Part shown: one piece after another, positions 26,437 through 35,544 of the stretch
Layout of the letters: every line of letters begins with the position of its first letter
Position numbering within the stretch: position 1 is the first letter of the stretch
Assembly: GCA_012839095.1 (NCBI GenBank)
Contig: DUOA01000013.1
Location: forward strand, 1-64,000
DNA from: Clostridiales bacterium
GTDB lineage: Bacteria; Bacillota; Clostridia; Caldicoprobacterales; DTU083
Direction of reading: 5' to 3'
DNA: 64,000 nt
Made by a program: the position numbers and the translations under genes
The notes under the pieces: generated by a model
The model's database searches: none
Seen by the model: only the letters and a program-made list of their open reading frames with translations
Told to the model about the DNA's origin: nothing

Positions 26437-27519
26437 ATGAAAAAGATACAGGTTATGCTATTGGTTTTAGTTCTATTAGCTGTAGTGCCCACAGGATGCA
26501 GACAGAGAAAGTATGAGAGATTCAGTGGAAGCTTTTTTGATACTTTCGATACCTATACTACATTTATAGGTTATACAAGAAATAAAGAGGAGTTTGATCG
26601 CTATTTTGACATGGTGCAGTCCCGCTTCCGCGAACTGCATAAATTATTCGACAAGTATAATAACTATGAAGGAATAAACAATATTAAAACAATAAACGAC
26701 AATGCAGGAATTCAGCCTGTAAAAGTAGAAAAGGCAATAATAGATCTCATCCTTTTTTCCAGGGAATGGTATGCTGAAACCGGCAGAAAAACCAATATAG
26801 CCATGGGGCCTGTACTTGAGATATGGAAAAGGTATTTTGATGATGCATCATACGATCCTGTCAATACCGATATTCCTTCTTTGAAGGAACTTGGGGCTGC
26901 CTCCATGCTTGTAGATTTGGACAGAGTGATAGTAGATGAGGAGGACCATACAGTTTACCTGCCGGACAAAGGGATGAGTCTGGATGTAGGAGCTGTAGCC
27001 AAGGGTTTTGCCACTGAATTGGTTGCCAGGGAATTAAAAGAAGCAGGCTTTCTTTCAGGCATTATAAGTCCGGGCGGCAATATCCGCACCATTGGAAAGC
27101 CTCTTGACAAAACACGGCAACGCTGGGGAATTGGCATACAGGATCCTGATATGCCTATAATCAACGATGCTCAAAACACATTGGACACGATTTTTGTGGG
27201 CGAAGCTTCAGTGGTAAGCAGCGGAGATTATCAGCGTTACTACATGTATGAGGGCAGAAGAATTCACCATATTATTGATCCCGATACCCTTATGCCCGGT
27301 GAAAATTTCAGAGCGGTTACAGTTGTTGCCGAGGATGCAGCTACAGCTGACTTTTTGTCCACCACCCTCTTTCTGCTTTCTCTCGAAGAGGGCATGAGTC
27401 TGCTGGAAGACCTGGACGGGGTGGAGGCAATTTGGGTTATGCCTGACAGGTCAGTGCATTTCTCTGAAGGTTTGCAGGATATGCTGAAGAGTCAGGGAGC
27501 CTCCGGGGTTTCTGATTAA
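26437..27519 (+). CDS. apbE: FAD:protein FMN transferase (ApbE), lipoprotein
   Basis: This 360-residue protein has a lipoprotein signal ending VPTGC21 and the ApbE fold: FDTFDTYTTF near the start, LDVGAVAKGFATE, ISPGGNIRTIGKP, and HHIIDPDTLMPG near the end. ApbE cleaves FAD and attaches FMN covalently to a Thr or Ser of exported target proteins. The usual targets are FMN-binding lipoproteins and the NqrC/RnfG subunits; none of the latter is in the window. The upstream duplicated lipoprotein is the only candidate substrate seen here. AGGTGAT precedes the ATG. Confidence 0.92.
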   Translation: MKKIQVMLLVLVLLAVVPTGCRQRKYERFSGSFFDTFDTYTTFIGYTRNKEEFDRYFDMVQSRFRELHKLFDKYNNYEGINNIKTINDNAGIQPVKVEKAIIDLILFSREWYAETGRKTNIAMGPVLEIWKRYFDDASYDPVNTDIPSLKELGAASMLVDLDRVIVDEEDHTVYLPDKGMSLDVGAVAKGFATELVARELKEAGFLSGIISPGGNIRTIGKPLDKTRQRWGIGIQDPDMPIINDAQNTLDTIFVGEASVVSSGDYQRYYMYEGRRIHHIIDPDTLMPGENFRAVTVVAEDAATADFLSTTLFLLSLEEGMSLLEDLDGVEAIWVMPDRSVHFSEGLQDMLKSQGASGVSD

Positions 27520-27558
27520 AGCCGGATTTCAGAATACATGAAAGGAGTTTTATCAGGT

Positions 27559-28731
27559 ATGAACAACTTTACATTTCAAAGCGCCACCAGAATTGTCTTC
27601 GGGAAGGATACGGAGTGTTTAGCAGGCACTGAAGTGAAGAGGCATGCAGACAGGATACTGCTTCACTATGGCGGTGGCAGCATAAAGAAAAGCGGTTTGT
27701 ATGATCGGGTCATTGCTTCTCTTAATGAAAGCGGAATCGAGTTTATAGAATTGGGCGGGGTTCAGCCAAATCCAAGGGTTTCACTGGTACGCAAGGGGAT
27801 TGAGCTTTGCAGGGAACATGACATTCCTTTTATTCTTGCTGTAGGAGGCGGAAGTGTCATTGATTCAGCAAAGGCAATTGCAGCAGGAGTGCCTTACAGT
27901 GGTGATGTTTGGGATTTCTACAGCGGTGAGGCAAAGATAGAGGAGGCCCTTCCGGTAGGTGTTGTACTTACTCTGCCTGCCGCAGGAAGTGAAGCCAGTT
28001 CCAGTTCTGTATTGACTAATGAAGACGGCTGGTACAAAAAGGGAACCGGCAGCGACTTGATTCGGCCTCAGTTTGCAATTATGAATCCGGAACTTACCTA
28101 TACCCTGCCCAGCTATCAAACAGCATGCGGTGCTGCTGATATCATGGCTCATATAATGGAGCGGTATTTTACAAATACCGCTGATGTAGATTTTACCGAC
28201 AGGCTTTGCGAAGCAACACTCAAAACAATTATTGAAAATATTCCCCTGGCTATCCGAAATCCTGAGGACTATGCTGCCCGTTCCCAGATCATGTGGGCAG
28301 GCACTATAGCCCACAACGGCTTGCTGGGCACCGGAAGAGAGGAAGATTGGGCATCCCATGCCATTGAACATGAATTAAGCGCTTTGTACGATGTTGCACA
28401 TGGAGCCGGTCTGGCAGTCATTTTTCCTGCCTGGATGAGTTATGTCTGTCAGCATAACATTCCCAGATTTGTTCAGTTTGCTGTCAGGGTATGGAATGTG
28501 GAGCAGGACTTCCTCAATCCGGAAAGAACAGCACGCATGGGGATAGAAAAAACAAAGGAATTTTTTGCATCTATAGGATTGCCGGTAACTTTGGAACAAC
28601 TGGGTATAAAAGATGACAGACTGGAAGAAATGGCAGACAGATGCACCAACGAGGGTACGCTGACAAGAGGTAGTCTGGTAAAGCTGGGTAAATCTGATAT
28701 CATTGAGATATACAAGCTTTCCAGGGAATGA
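27559..28731 (+). CDS. Iron-containing alcohol dehydrogenase (YqhD/BdhA type)
   Basis: This 390-residue enzyme starts MNNFTFQSATRIVFGKDTE, typical of clostridial butanol dehydrogenases. It has the nucleotide motif LAVGGGSVIDSAKAIA and metal-ligand positions in DIMAHIMERYF and HAIEHELSALYDVAHGAGLA. It should reduce aldehydes to alcohols with NAD(P)H. AAAGGAG at 27541-27547 supports ATG 27559 rather than the in-frame ATG 27538. The gap to apbE is 39 bases and the two may share a transcript. A terminator follows. Confidence 0.92.
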   Translation: MNNFTFQSATRIVFGKDTECLAGTEVKRHADRILLHYGGGSIKKSGLYDRVIASLNESGIEFIELGGVQPNPRVSLVRKGIELCREHDIPFILAVGGGSVIDSAKAIAAGVPYSGDVWDFYSGEAKIEEALPVGVVLTLPAAGSEASSSSVLTNEDGWYKKGTGSDLIRPQFAIMNPELTYTLPSYQTACGAADIMAHIMERYFTNTADVDFTDRLCEATLKTIIENIPLAIRNPEDYAARSQIMWAGTIAHNGLLGTGREEDWASHAIEHELSALYDVAHGAGLAVIFPAWMSYVCQHNIPRFVQFAVRVWNVEQDFLNPERTARMGIEKTKEFFASIGLPVTLEQLGIKDDRLEEMADRCTNEGTLTRGSLVKLGKSDIIEIYKLSRE

Positions 28732-28760
28732 ACTCTTTCAGCCTGAAATAAATGTATACA

Positions 28761-28797
28761 AAGCATGTGCATGAAAATTTATGTGCATGCTTTTTTT
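28761..28797 (+). terminator. Rho-independent terminator after the alcohol dehydrogenase gene
   Basis: AAGCATGTGCAT (28761-28772) pairs with ATGTGCATGCTT (28781-28792), with two G-U pairs, and is followed by seven T residues in all. Confidence 0.85.
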
Positions 28798-28853
28798 ATG
28801 AGCTTATAAACAAGCAGGTAATTACTTTTTACTAAACAATCTGAAAAACAGGA

Positions 28854-28882
28854 TTGACATTTCTTACAAGTAATTGTATTAT
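28854..28882 (+). promoter_or_regulatory. Promoter of the Rrf2-type regulator
   Basis: TTGACA (28854-28859) and TATTAT (28877-28882) are exactly 17 bases apart. Transcription would start near 28889. The sequence ATAGGAATACTAGG just after it may be an autoregulatory site, which I cannot confirm. Confidence 0.7.
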
Positions 28883-28927
28883 ATAAATCATATAGGAATA
28901 CTAGGTTTAATTATGGCGGTGATTCAC

Positions 28928-29368
28928 TTGAAAATTTCAACCAAAGGTCGTTATGGATTACGGGCTATGATAGATCTGGCTGTCAACAGCACAGAGGAGC
29001 ATATCCCTCTCAGTACCATAGCAGAAAACCAGCAAGTTTCGGTCAGCTATCTGGAACAGGTCTTTTCCGTACTGCGAAAAGCCGGGCTGGTTAAGAGCAT
29101 AAAAGGAGCGCAGGGCGGATATATACTGGGAGATCAGCCCTATAATATTACGGTTGGAATGGTTTTGCGGGTGTTGGAAGGTGATTTGCATGTAGTGGAG
29201 GAGCAGGAAAAGGATAAGAGCGACAAAATGCAATACTGCATTCAAAAGAATGTTTGGGACAAAATAAACAACTGTATCAATGAGCTTGTTGATGATATAA
29301 CCCTGGAGGACCTGGCAGTCAAATATCAAAAAATGAATGGTATGGATAATCATATGTACTATATTTAG
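28928..29368 (+). CDS. Rrf2-family transcriptional regulator (CymR-like)
   Basis: This 146-residue protein begins MKISTKGRYGLRAMIDLA, the standard Rrf2 start, with a winged helix that continues STIAENQQVSVSYLEQVFSVLRKAGLV. The end resembles CymR (ITLEDLAVKYQ) and it lacks the three close cysteines of IscR. CymR represses sulfur and cysteine genes in Firmicutes and binds CysK as co-repressor. metY and cysK follow, so control of cysteine and methionine synthesis is likely. GGTGAT at 28919-28924 supports TTG 28928; ATG 28913 is an in-frame alternative. Confidence 0.85.
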   Translation: MKISTKGRYGLRAMIDLAVNSTEEHIPLSTIAENQQVSVSYLEQVFSVLRKAGLVKSIKGAQGGYILGDQPYNITVGMVLRVLEGDLHVVEEQEKDKSDKMQYCIQKNVWDKINNCINELVDDITLEDLAVKYQKMNGMDNHMYYI

Positions 29369-29403
29369 AGACAATCTAAGACTATAGAGGGAGGAGAATA
29401 ATA

Positions 29404-30693
29404 ATGAAAAACAAAAAATGGAAGTTTGATACCCTGCAGGTCCATGCCGGACAAACGGTAGATCCGTCTACAGGCTCCCGGGCTGTTCCTATTTACCAGA
29501 CAACATCTTATGTGTTTGAAAACGCCGAACATGCAGCAGACTTATTTGCCCTTAGGCAGCAGGGCAATATCTATACCCGTATTATGAATCCCACAACTGA
29601 TGTGTTCGAACAGCGAATGGCAGCTTTGGAGGGAGGAGTAGGTGCACTGGCAGTTGCTTCCGGTTCAGCTGCGATTACCTATGCGATTCTTAATATTGCC
29701 GGTGCGGGAGACGAAATTGTTTCAGCCTCAACCTTGTACGGCGGTACTTATAATTTATTTGCTGCAACACTGCCCAAGTTTGAAATCAAAACCTTATTTG
29801 TTAATCCGGATGAACCCGGTGATTTTGAAAAGGTCATTTCAGATAAAACAAAAGCTTTCTTTATTGAGAGTATAGGAAACCCGGGAATCAACATACCCGA
29901 TATCGAAGCAATAGCAGACATAGCTCATAAGAATGGCATTCCTCTTATAGTTGACAATACCTTTGCCACACCTTACCTATTGAGGCCAATTGAATACGGA
30001 GCCGATATTGTTGTTCACTCTGCCACAAAATTTATAGGAGGTCACGGCACATCAATAGGCGGAATCCTGATTGATTCCGGAAACTTTGACTGGGCCGGCA
30101 GCGGGAGATTTCCTGAGCTTACCGAACCCGATCCCAGTTACAATAATATAAGATATGTGGAAGCTGCAGGACCGGCAGCATATATTACCAAAGCACGTGT
30201 TCAGCTTCTGCGTGACACAGGAGCCTGTCTGAGTCCCTTCAATGCCTTTCTGTTTTTACAGGGATTGGAAACACTTTCTCTACGGGTGGAACGGCATGTT
30301 TCCAATGCAGGGAAAATTGCATCATTCTTACAAAGTCATGAACGTGTCGCATGGGTGAATTATCCTTCCCTGGAAGGGAATAAATACAAAGAATTGGCTG
30401 AAAAATATCTTCCAAAAGGAGCAGGCTCTATCTTTACCTTCGGTATTAAAGGAGGTTTGGAAGCAGGAAAAGGATTCATGGAAAATCTTAACCTGTTTTC
30501 CATGCTGGCCAATGTAGCTGATGCAAAATCTCTTGTAATACACCCGGCCAGTACCACCCATGCTCAACTCTCGGATGAAGAGCAAAAGAATGCCGGTGTA
30601 ACACCGGATATGATACGCTTGTCTGTTGGTATAGAGGACGTCGATGATCTTATTGGTGATCTGGAGCAGGCACTGCATGCATCTACAAGATAA
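29404..30693 (+). CDS. metY: O-acetylhomoserine aminocarboxypropyltransferase/cysteine synthase
   Basis: This 429-residue Cys/Met-metabolism PLP enzyme has the PLP lysine in [18 protein letters not shown], an N-terminal [10 protein letters not shown], and [13 protein letters not shown]. Length and sequence match MetY, which makes homocysteine from O-acetylhomoserine and sulfide. It follows the Rrf2 gene by 35 bases, so the two are probably co-transcribed. GGGAGGAG precedes the ATG. Confidence 0.93.
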   Translation: MKNKKWKFDTLQVHAGQTVDPSTGSRAVPIYQTTSYVFENAEHAADLFALRQQGNIYTRIMNPTTDVFEQRMAALEGGVGALAVASGSAAITYAILNIAGAGDEIVSASTLYGGTYNLFAATLPKFEIKTLFVNPDEPGDFEKVISDKTKAFFIESIGNPGINIPDIEAIADIAHKNGIPLIVDNTFATPYLLRPIEYGADIVVHSATKFIGGHGTSIGGILIDSGNFDWAGSGRFPELTEPDPSYNNIRYVEAAGPAAYITKARVQLLRDTGACLSPFNAFLFLQGLETLSLRVERHVSNAGKIASFLQSHERVAWVNYPSLEGNKYKELAEKYLPKGAGSIFTFGIKGGLEAGKGFMENLNLFSMLANVADAKSLVIHPASTTHAQLSDEEQKNAGVTPDMIRLSVGIEDVDDLIGDLEQALHASTR

Positions 30694-30708
30694 GCTGCTG
30701 ATAAAAGA

Positions 30709-30751
30709 CATACACCTGACATACAGTAAATATGTTTACAGGTATTTTTGC
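30709..30751 (+). terminator. Possible terminator between metY and cysK
   Basis: ATACACCTG pairs imperfectly with CAGGTAT, with an internal hairpin-like AT stretch, and TTTTTG follows. The structure is weak and may be only an attenuator. Confidence 0.4.
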
Positions 30752-30823
30752 TTTACATAGTATTCAGAGAATAATGAGTTATAAAAAAGGTATAAGCCAA
30801 GAAATAGGCAGGAGGAAATCAGA

Positions 30824-31759
30824 ATGTCAAAAATAGCTAAAAATCTGACTGAACTAATCGGTAACACTCCTTTGCTGGAAGCATCCAATTTTAGCAGGGC
30901 GGAAGGTGCTGAAGCCCGGCTGCTTCTCAAATTGGAATACTTTAATCCAGCCGGAAGCGTAAAAGACCGAATCGGTTACTCCATGATTAAGGATGCGGAA
31001 GACAGGGGCATTTTAAAGCCAAGTTCAGTAATAATAGAACCTACCAGCGGAAATACGGGTATAGCTCTGGCTTTTGTTTGTGCAGTGAAAGGCTACAGAT
31101 TGATAATCACTATGCCGGAAACCATGAGCCAGGAAAGAAGAAACCTTCTCAAATCACTGGGAGCGGAGCTGGTTCTCACACCGGGACCTGAGGGAATGAA
31201 GGGAGCTATTCGCACAGCAGAGGAAATTGCAGCAAAAACCCCCGACTCATTTATTCCACAGCAATTTGCAAATGCGGCTAATCCGGAAATTCACAGAAGG
31301 ACAACGGCAGAAGAAATCTGGAGGGATACCGACGGACAGGTGGACATTTTTGTAGGAGGGGTTGGAACAGGCGGCACTATAACCGGTGTGGGAGAAGTTA
31401 TCAAGAAGAGAAAGCCTGATTTCAAAGTGGTAGCGGTGGAACCAATGGATTCAGCCGTACTTTCCGGTGAAGAGCCCGGACCTCACAAAATACAGGGTAT
31501 AGGCGCAGGTTTTGTTCCACAGGTACTGAATACCTCTGTTGTTGATGAAGTATTAAAGGTGAAGAATGAACATGCTTTTGAGACATCAAGGGCTCTTGCA
31601 AGGCTGGAAGGGCTTATTGTAGGGATTTCATCCGGTGCAGCAGCTTATGCAGCCGCTCAGATTGCCAAACGACCTGAAAATAAGGGGAAAACAATTGTTG
31701 CATTGCTTCCTGATACCGGAGAAAGATATATTTCCACAGCCCTGTTTCAGGAAGACTGA
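30824..31759 (+). CDS. cysK: Cysteine synthase A (O-acetylserine sulfhydrylase)
   Basis: This 311-residue PLP enzyme has the lysine in [14 protein letters not shown], the substrate loop [12 protein letters not shown] and the phosphate loop [13 protein letters not shown]. Together with metY it makes up a sulfide assimilation unit. CysK is the known partner of CymR in Bacillus and Staphylococcus. GGAGG precedes the ATG. A terminator follows. Confidence 0.95.
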   Translation: MSKIAKNLTELIGNTPLLEASNFSRAEGAEARLLLKLEYFNPAGSVKDRIGYSMIKDAEDRGILKPSSVIIEPTSGNTGIALAFVCAVKGYRLIITMPETMSQERRNLLKSLGAELVLTPGPEGMKGAIRTAEEIAAKTPDSFIPQQFANAANPEIHRRTTAEEIWRDTDGQVDIFVGGVGTGGTITGVGEVIKKRKPDFKVVAVEPMDSAVLSGEEPGPHKIQGIGAGFVPQVLNTSVVDEVLKVKNEHAFETSRALARLEGLIVGISSGAAAYAAAQIAKRPENKGKTIVALLPDTGERYISTALFQED

Positions 31760-31804
31760 CTTTTTCACAACACCCCGAGCATGTCTGACCATATTCCGTA
31801 TATT

Positions 31805-31835
31805 AAAGCCCGGTACGAGACAGTATCGGGCTTTT
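31805..31835 (+). terminator. Rho-independent terminator after cysK
   Basis: AAAGCCCGGTAC (31805-31816) pairs with GTATCGGGCTTT (31823-31834), with one G-U pair, followed by T. It separates cysK from the DNA repair genes. Confidence 0.8.
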
Positions 31836-31908
31836 CAGATTCATGGGGCTATCGGTATAACAATCTTTTTCCTGCAGAAGATAGTAAAAAGGAAAGGAGC
31901 GGGACTTT

Positions 31909-32751
31909 ATGCATACCATGTGGAAGGGTTCGATTAGTTTTGGCCTGGTTAATATACCTATCAGGATGTTTGCTGCAACAGAGGACAAGGATATTAGTTT
32001 CAGATACCTGCACAGAGAGTGTAAGACACCTATAAAATATGAAAAAACATGTCCTGTCTGTAAGAAGGAAGTTTCACAGGACGATCTTGTAAGGGGTTAT
32101 GAGTATGAACCGGGCAGATTTGTGATAATAGAGGACGAGGAGCTGCAGTCACTTCAGCAGTCAAGGGGAAGAGCCATCGAAATTATGGATTTTGTTGATT
32201 TAAGAGAAATTGATCCTATTTATTTTGTTAAATCCTATTATCTGTCACCCCAGGAAACAGGTGAAAAAGCATATAATCTTCTCCGGGAGGCAATGAAGCA
32301 AACCGGAAGGATAGCTGTAGCAAAGATCACCATGCGCAACAAACAGTCTCTGGCAGCTCTCAGGGTATATCATAACATAATGATTATGGAAACCATCTTT
32401 TATCCGGATGAGGTGCGAGATCAGTCACATGTGCCCAATATACCGGTGGACAGCCAGCTTGATGAAAAGGAATTAGCTATGGCTGTTAAGTTGATTGAAA
32501 ACCTGTCTGCAAAATTTGATCCGGCAAAATATACAGATGAATACCGCAGGGAGCTGCTGGCGATGATACACAAGAAAATCGAGGGAGACGAAGTTGTCCG
32601 GGCCAGGGAATCCATCCCTCAAAGAAATGTTATAGATTTAATGCAGGCGTTGCAGGAAAGCCTTAAGGAAACAGAACATCTGAAACAGAGCAATTCCGCT
32701 CCCGCTAAAAAGACAGCAGCCAGGAAGAAAAATACCAACACAGCCGTATAA
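31909..32751 (+). CDS. ku: Ku protein, non-homologous end joining
   Basis: This 280-residue protein is full length for bacterial Ku. It begins MWKGSISFGLVNIPIRMF after a short lead and has RYLHRECKTPIKYEKTCP (residues about 30-47). The end is Lys- and Ala-rich (KKTAARKKNT), as is common in Ku tails that bind DNA and recruit the ligase. Ku homodimers ring DNA ends at double-strand breaks. It is the first of three end-joining genes, 16 bases before the ligase. AAAGGAG precedes the ATG. Confidence 0.95.
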   Translation: MHTMWKGSISFGLVNIPIRMFAATEDKDISFRYLHRECKTPIKYEKTCPVCKKEVSQDDLVRGYEYEPGRFVIIEDEELQSLQQSRGRAIEIMDFVDLREIDPIYFVKSYYLSPQETGEKAYNLLREAMKQTGRIAVAKITMRNKQSLAALRVYHNIMIMETIFYPDEVRDQSHVPNIPVDSQLDEKELAMAVKLIENLSAKFDPAKYTDEYRRELLAMIHKKIEGDEVVRARESIPQRNVIDLMQALQESLKETEHLKQSNSAPAKKTAARKKNTNTAV

Positions 32752-32767
32752 GGAACGAGGAAATAAA

Positions 32768-33730
32768 ATGGATTGGATAACTCCTATGGAGCCCATATCT
32801 TCCAGCAGCATTCCAAGTGGAGAAGAGTGGATATTCCAAATTAAGTGGGACGGAATCAGGGGACTTACCTACTATCAAAGGAGACAGGGCGAAGATCATG
32901 TTCGCATATTCACAAAATCAGGACGTGAAAGAACCGAATATTATCCGGAACTGCATCATATAGGCAATCTGGTTGCAGGTAACAATGCTGTACTGGACGG
33001 AGAGATGGTGGTGCCGGACAATGATGGCAAGCCGTCCTTTCATTTGAGTCTCATCAGAGAAAAGACAGGCAGGAAGGATAAGCTGCCTCATTATATACGA
33101 AAATATCCGGTGATATATATTGTCTTTGATATATTATACCTGAATGATTGTCTTCTGACAGAACTGCCCCTGAAGGAGCGGAGAAATATACTTTATCAGT
33201 CGCTGAATCAGGACGGTAATATAGCAATTACAGAGGATTTTGAAGATGGTCCGGGCCTGTATGATTTAATGAAAAGGAAGGGCTGGGAAGGAATTGTATC
33301 CAAAAAGAAAAACAGCTTGTATTGTCCTGCCAAAAATCACAGCGAGTGGTTTAAACACAAAAACCTTAAGAAAATTCTGGCAGCCATATGCGGTATTCAG
33401 TGGAAGGACTCTTTACCAAACTCACTTATATTGGGTATTTTTCGTGACGACAGCTGGGTATATATCGGGAAGGCATCACAAGGCTTAACTTTTGAAGAAC
33501 GGCGGCAGCTTAAGCAGTATGCAGTGAGACACCGGAATGATGATTGCCCGTTCAGGGATGTCAGGTTATGCAAGGGTGAATCATTCACATGGCTGAAGCC
33601 TGCAGTAACCTGTTGGATTCGGTTTCTGGAATGGACCAATGATGGCACCATGCGCCACCCCGCTATTCTGGGTTTTTCCCACTTATCTGCTGAACAGGCA
33701 AACGGAAAGGAATGGTCAATAGATGAGTGA
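32768..33730 (+). CDS. ligD: ATP-dependent DNA ligase, LigD ligase domain as a separate protein
   Basis: This 320-residue protein has the adenylation lysine in FQIKWDGIRGL (motif I), later ligase motifs including VLDGEMVV and VSKKKNSLY, and an OB-fold end (FEWTNDGTMRHP-like sequence). It should seal breaks held by Ku. In many bacteria this domain is fused to the polymerase domain, sometimes with a nuclease. Here it is separate and overlaps the polymerase gene by 8 bases. No phosphoesterase domain is present. Confidence 0.92.
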   Translation: MDWITPMEPISSSSIPSGEEWIFQIKWDGIRGLTYYQRRQGEDHVRIFTKSGRERTEYYPELHHIGNLVAGNNAVLDGEMVVPDNDGKPSFHLSLIREKTGRKDKLPHYIRKYPVIYIVFDILYLNDCLLTELPLKERRNILYQSLNQDGNIAITEDFEDGPGLYDLMKRKGWEGIVSKKKNSLYCPAKNHSEWFKHKNLKKILAAICGIQWKDSLPNSLILGIFRDDSWVYIGKASQGLTFEERRQLKQYAVRHRNDDCPFRDVRLCKGESFTWLKPAVTCWIRFLEWTNDGTMRHPAILGFSHLSAEQANGKEWSIDE

Positions 33731-34622
33731 GATAGATGTAGATGGTCTGCCTGTTCGTATAACCAATCCGGAGAAGATCCTATGGCCGGAGCCGGGAATT
33801 CGTAAAATCGATTACATCACCAAACTGGTGGAATTAGCGCCTTACATGCTTCCTCATGCCAGAAATCGTTTGCTTACCGTCATCCGATACCCGGATGGAA
33901 TAAAGGGAAAGTTTTTTTTTCAGAAAGATACACCTGATTATGCGCCGGATTGGCTGGAAACTACCGAGTGGAGTGATAAGGATTTTATATTGCTTAATAA
34001 CCTCTCCACTTTAGTGTGGCTGGGAAATCAGGCTGCTTTGGAGCTGCATACCGGCTTTCATCGGATTGAAGAGAAAATCTGTCCTACGGATTTGGTATTT
34101 GATCTGGATCCTTCAGAGGGGCAGTTTTTCAATGAAGCGGCGGAAACAGCCCTGCTAATCAATGAAACCCTGATCAAATTAAGCATCAGAAGCTGGGTCA
34201 AGACCTCTGGTGCAACCGGGCTGCAGATATATATACCTACGGGCAGTCGTTATGATTATGAAACAGCAAGAAAAATAAATCGTTTCTTCGGATATTATTT
34301 TTCACAAAAATATCCTGAAAGGGTTACTATAGAGCGTAAAGTGAAAAACAGGGGTACCAGACTTTATTTTGATTACCTGCAGATGTGGGAAGGCAAAACC
34401 ATAACAATGGTCTATTCACCCCGGGCAAATCAGAATGCAAATGTATCCATGCCTGTTACCTGGGAAGAATTAGAAAAGGGAATTCACCCGGACGACTTTA
34501 ACCTGCTCAATGCAGCGGAAAGGCTGGAAGAAAAGGGTGACTTGTTCATGGCATTACTGGAAGAGGAACATGTCCAAAATTTGGATTTCCTGCTGGAACA
34601 TATAGAAAAAAATGATATCTGA
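33723..34622 (+). CDS. ligD: End-joining polymerase, LigD polymerase domain as a separate protein
   Basis: This 299-residue archaeo-eukaryotic primase-like polymerase has the metal-binding DXD in LVFDLDPSEG, the KTSGATGLQIYIP loop and YPERVTIERKVKNR. It should fill or extend ends with nucleotides, preferably ribonucleotides, as LigD polymerase domains do. The start overlaps the ligase stop. It is the last gene of the operon; the thymidylate synthase gene after it has its own promoter. Confidence 0.92.
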   Translation: MSEIDVDGLPVRITNPEKILWPEPGIRKIDYITKLVELAPYMLPHARNRLLTVIRYPDGIKGKFFFQKDTPDYAPDWLETTEWSDKDFILLNNLSTLVWLGNQAALELHTGFHRIEEKICPTDLVFDLDPSEGQFFNEAAETALLINETLIKLSIRSWVKTSGATGLQIYIPTGSRYDYETARKINRFFGYYFSQKYPERVTIERKVKNRGTRLYFDYLQMWEGKTITMVYSPRANQNANVSMPVTWEELEKGIHPDDFNLLNAAERLEEKGDLFMALLEEEHVQNLDFLLEHIEKNDI

Positions 34623-34642
34623 TATCCTTAAAGAAAGGTTTC

Positions 34643-34651
34643 TGTTATAAT
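34643..34651 (+). promoter_or_regulatory. Extended -10 promoter of thyA
   Basis: TG-T-TATAAT (34643-34651) is a strong extended -10 element, 46 bases before the thyA start. No good -35 is visible. It makes thyA-folA independent of the repair operon. Confidence 0.55.
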
Positions 34652-34696
34652 AGAAAGGGTATAAACACCTATGAAGTGGAAAAGGGGAAGGGAATA

Positions 34697-35527
34697 ATGA
34701 GTAAGGCAGATATTATATTCATTGATATGTGCAGGGACATTTTAGAAAACGGGTACACCACTGAAGGACAGAAGGTGCGTCCGGTTTGGGAGGATGGAAC
34801 ACCTGCATATACAATAAAAAAGTTCGGGGTTGTCAATCGCTATGATTTGTCGGAAGAGTTTCCAATACTGACACTGCGGCCCACTCCCCTGAAAAAGGCT
34901 ATCGATGAAATTCTCTGGATTTGGCAAAAGAAATCCAATAACATTCGTGATTTGAACAGCAGAATCTGGGATGCCTGGGCAGATGAGGAAGGCTCTATAG
35001 GCAAAGCTTATGGCTACCAGCTTCGCCAGAAGCATAAGTATAAGGAAGGGGAATTCGATCAGGTCGATCGAGTATTGTATGATCTGAAACACAATCCTTA
35101 CAGCCGAAGGATCTTAACCAATATATACAATCACAGTGATCTTCATAAAATGAATTTATATCCATGTGCCTACAGCGTGACTTTCAACGTAACAGGAGAC
35201 AGGCTAAATGCCATATTAAACCAAAGATCCCAGGATGTGCTCCCTGCAAATAATTGGAATGTTTGTCAGTATGCCATTCTGGTCCATATGTTTGCGGCAG
35301 TAAGCGGGCTGAAAGCAGGTGAACTGGTCCATGTCATAGCTGATGCACATATTTATGACAGGCATATTCCCATTGTCAGGGAATTAATTGAAAGGCCTCA
35401 GTATCCTGCTCCAAAACTGGTTATCAATCCTGACATCAGGGATTTTTATGAGTTTACAGCGGATGATTTTCATCTGGAAGGATACAGGGCAGGCCCTCAA
35501 ATCAAAAACATCCCCATAGCAGTGTAA
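34697..35527 (+). CDS. thyA: Thymidylate synthase
   Basis: This 276-residue enzyme has the nucleophilic Cys in LYPCAYSVTF. The His that follows the Cys in the E. coli type is Ala here, much like the Bacillus ThyA group (PCV). Other features are LWIWQKKSN, AYGYQLR, RSQDVLPANNWNV and HIYDRHI. It makes dTMP from dUMP and methylene-tetrahydrofolate. folA follows by 8 bases, closing the folate cycle. I chose ATG 34697 after AAGGGAA. An in-frame GTG 34676 is less well placed. Confidence 0.93.
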   Translation: MSKADIIFIDMCRDILENGYTTEGQKVRPVWEDGTPAYTIKKFGVVNRYDLSEEFPILTLRPTPLKKAIDEILWIWQKKSNNIRDLNSRIWDAWADEEGSIGKAYGYQLRQKHKYKEGEFDQVDRVLYDLKHNPYSRRILTNIYNHSDLHKMNLYPCAYSVTFNVTGDRLNAILNQRSQDVLPANNWNVCQYAILVHMFAAVSGLKAGELVHVIADAHIYDRHIPIVRELIERPQYPAPKLVINPDIRDFYEFTADDFHLEGYRAGPQIKNIPIAV

Positions 35528-35544
35528 AGAAAGCGGTGAAACTT

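Noticed and set aside
32768-34622. A broken LigD gene split by mutation
   Set aside because: Both parts have their own start, complete domains and an 8-base overlap. Separate ligase and polymerase proteins are known in Firmicutes.
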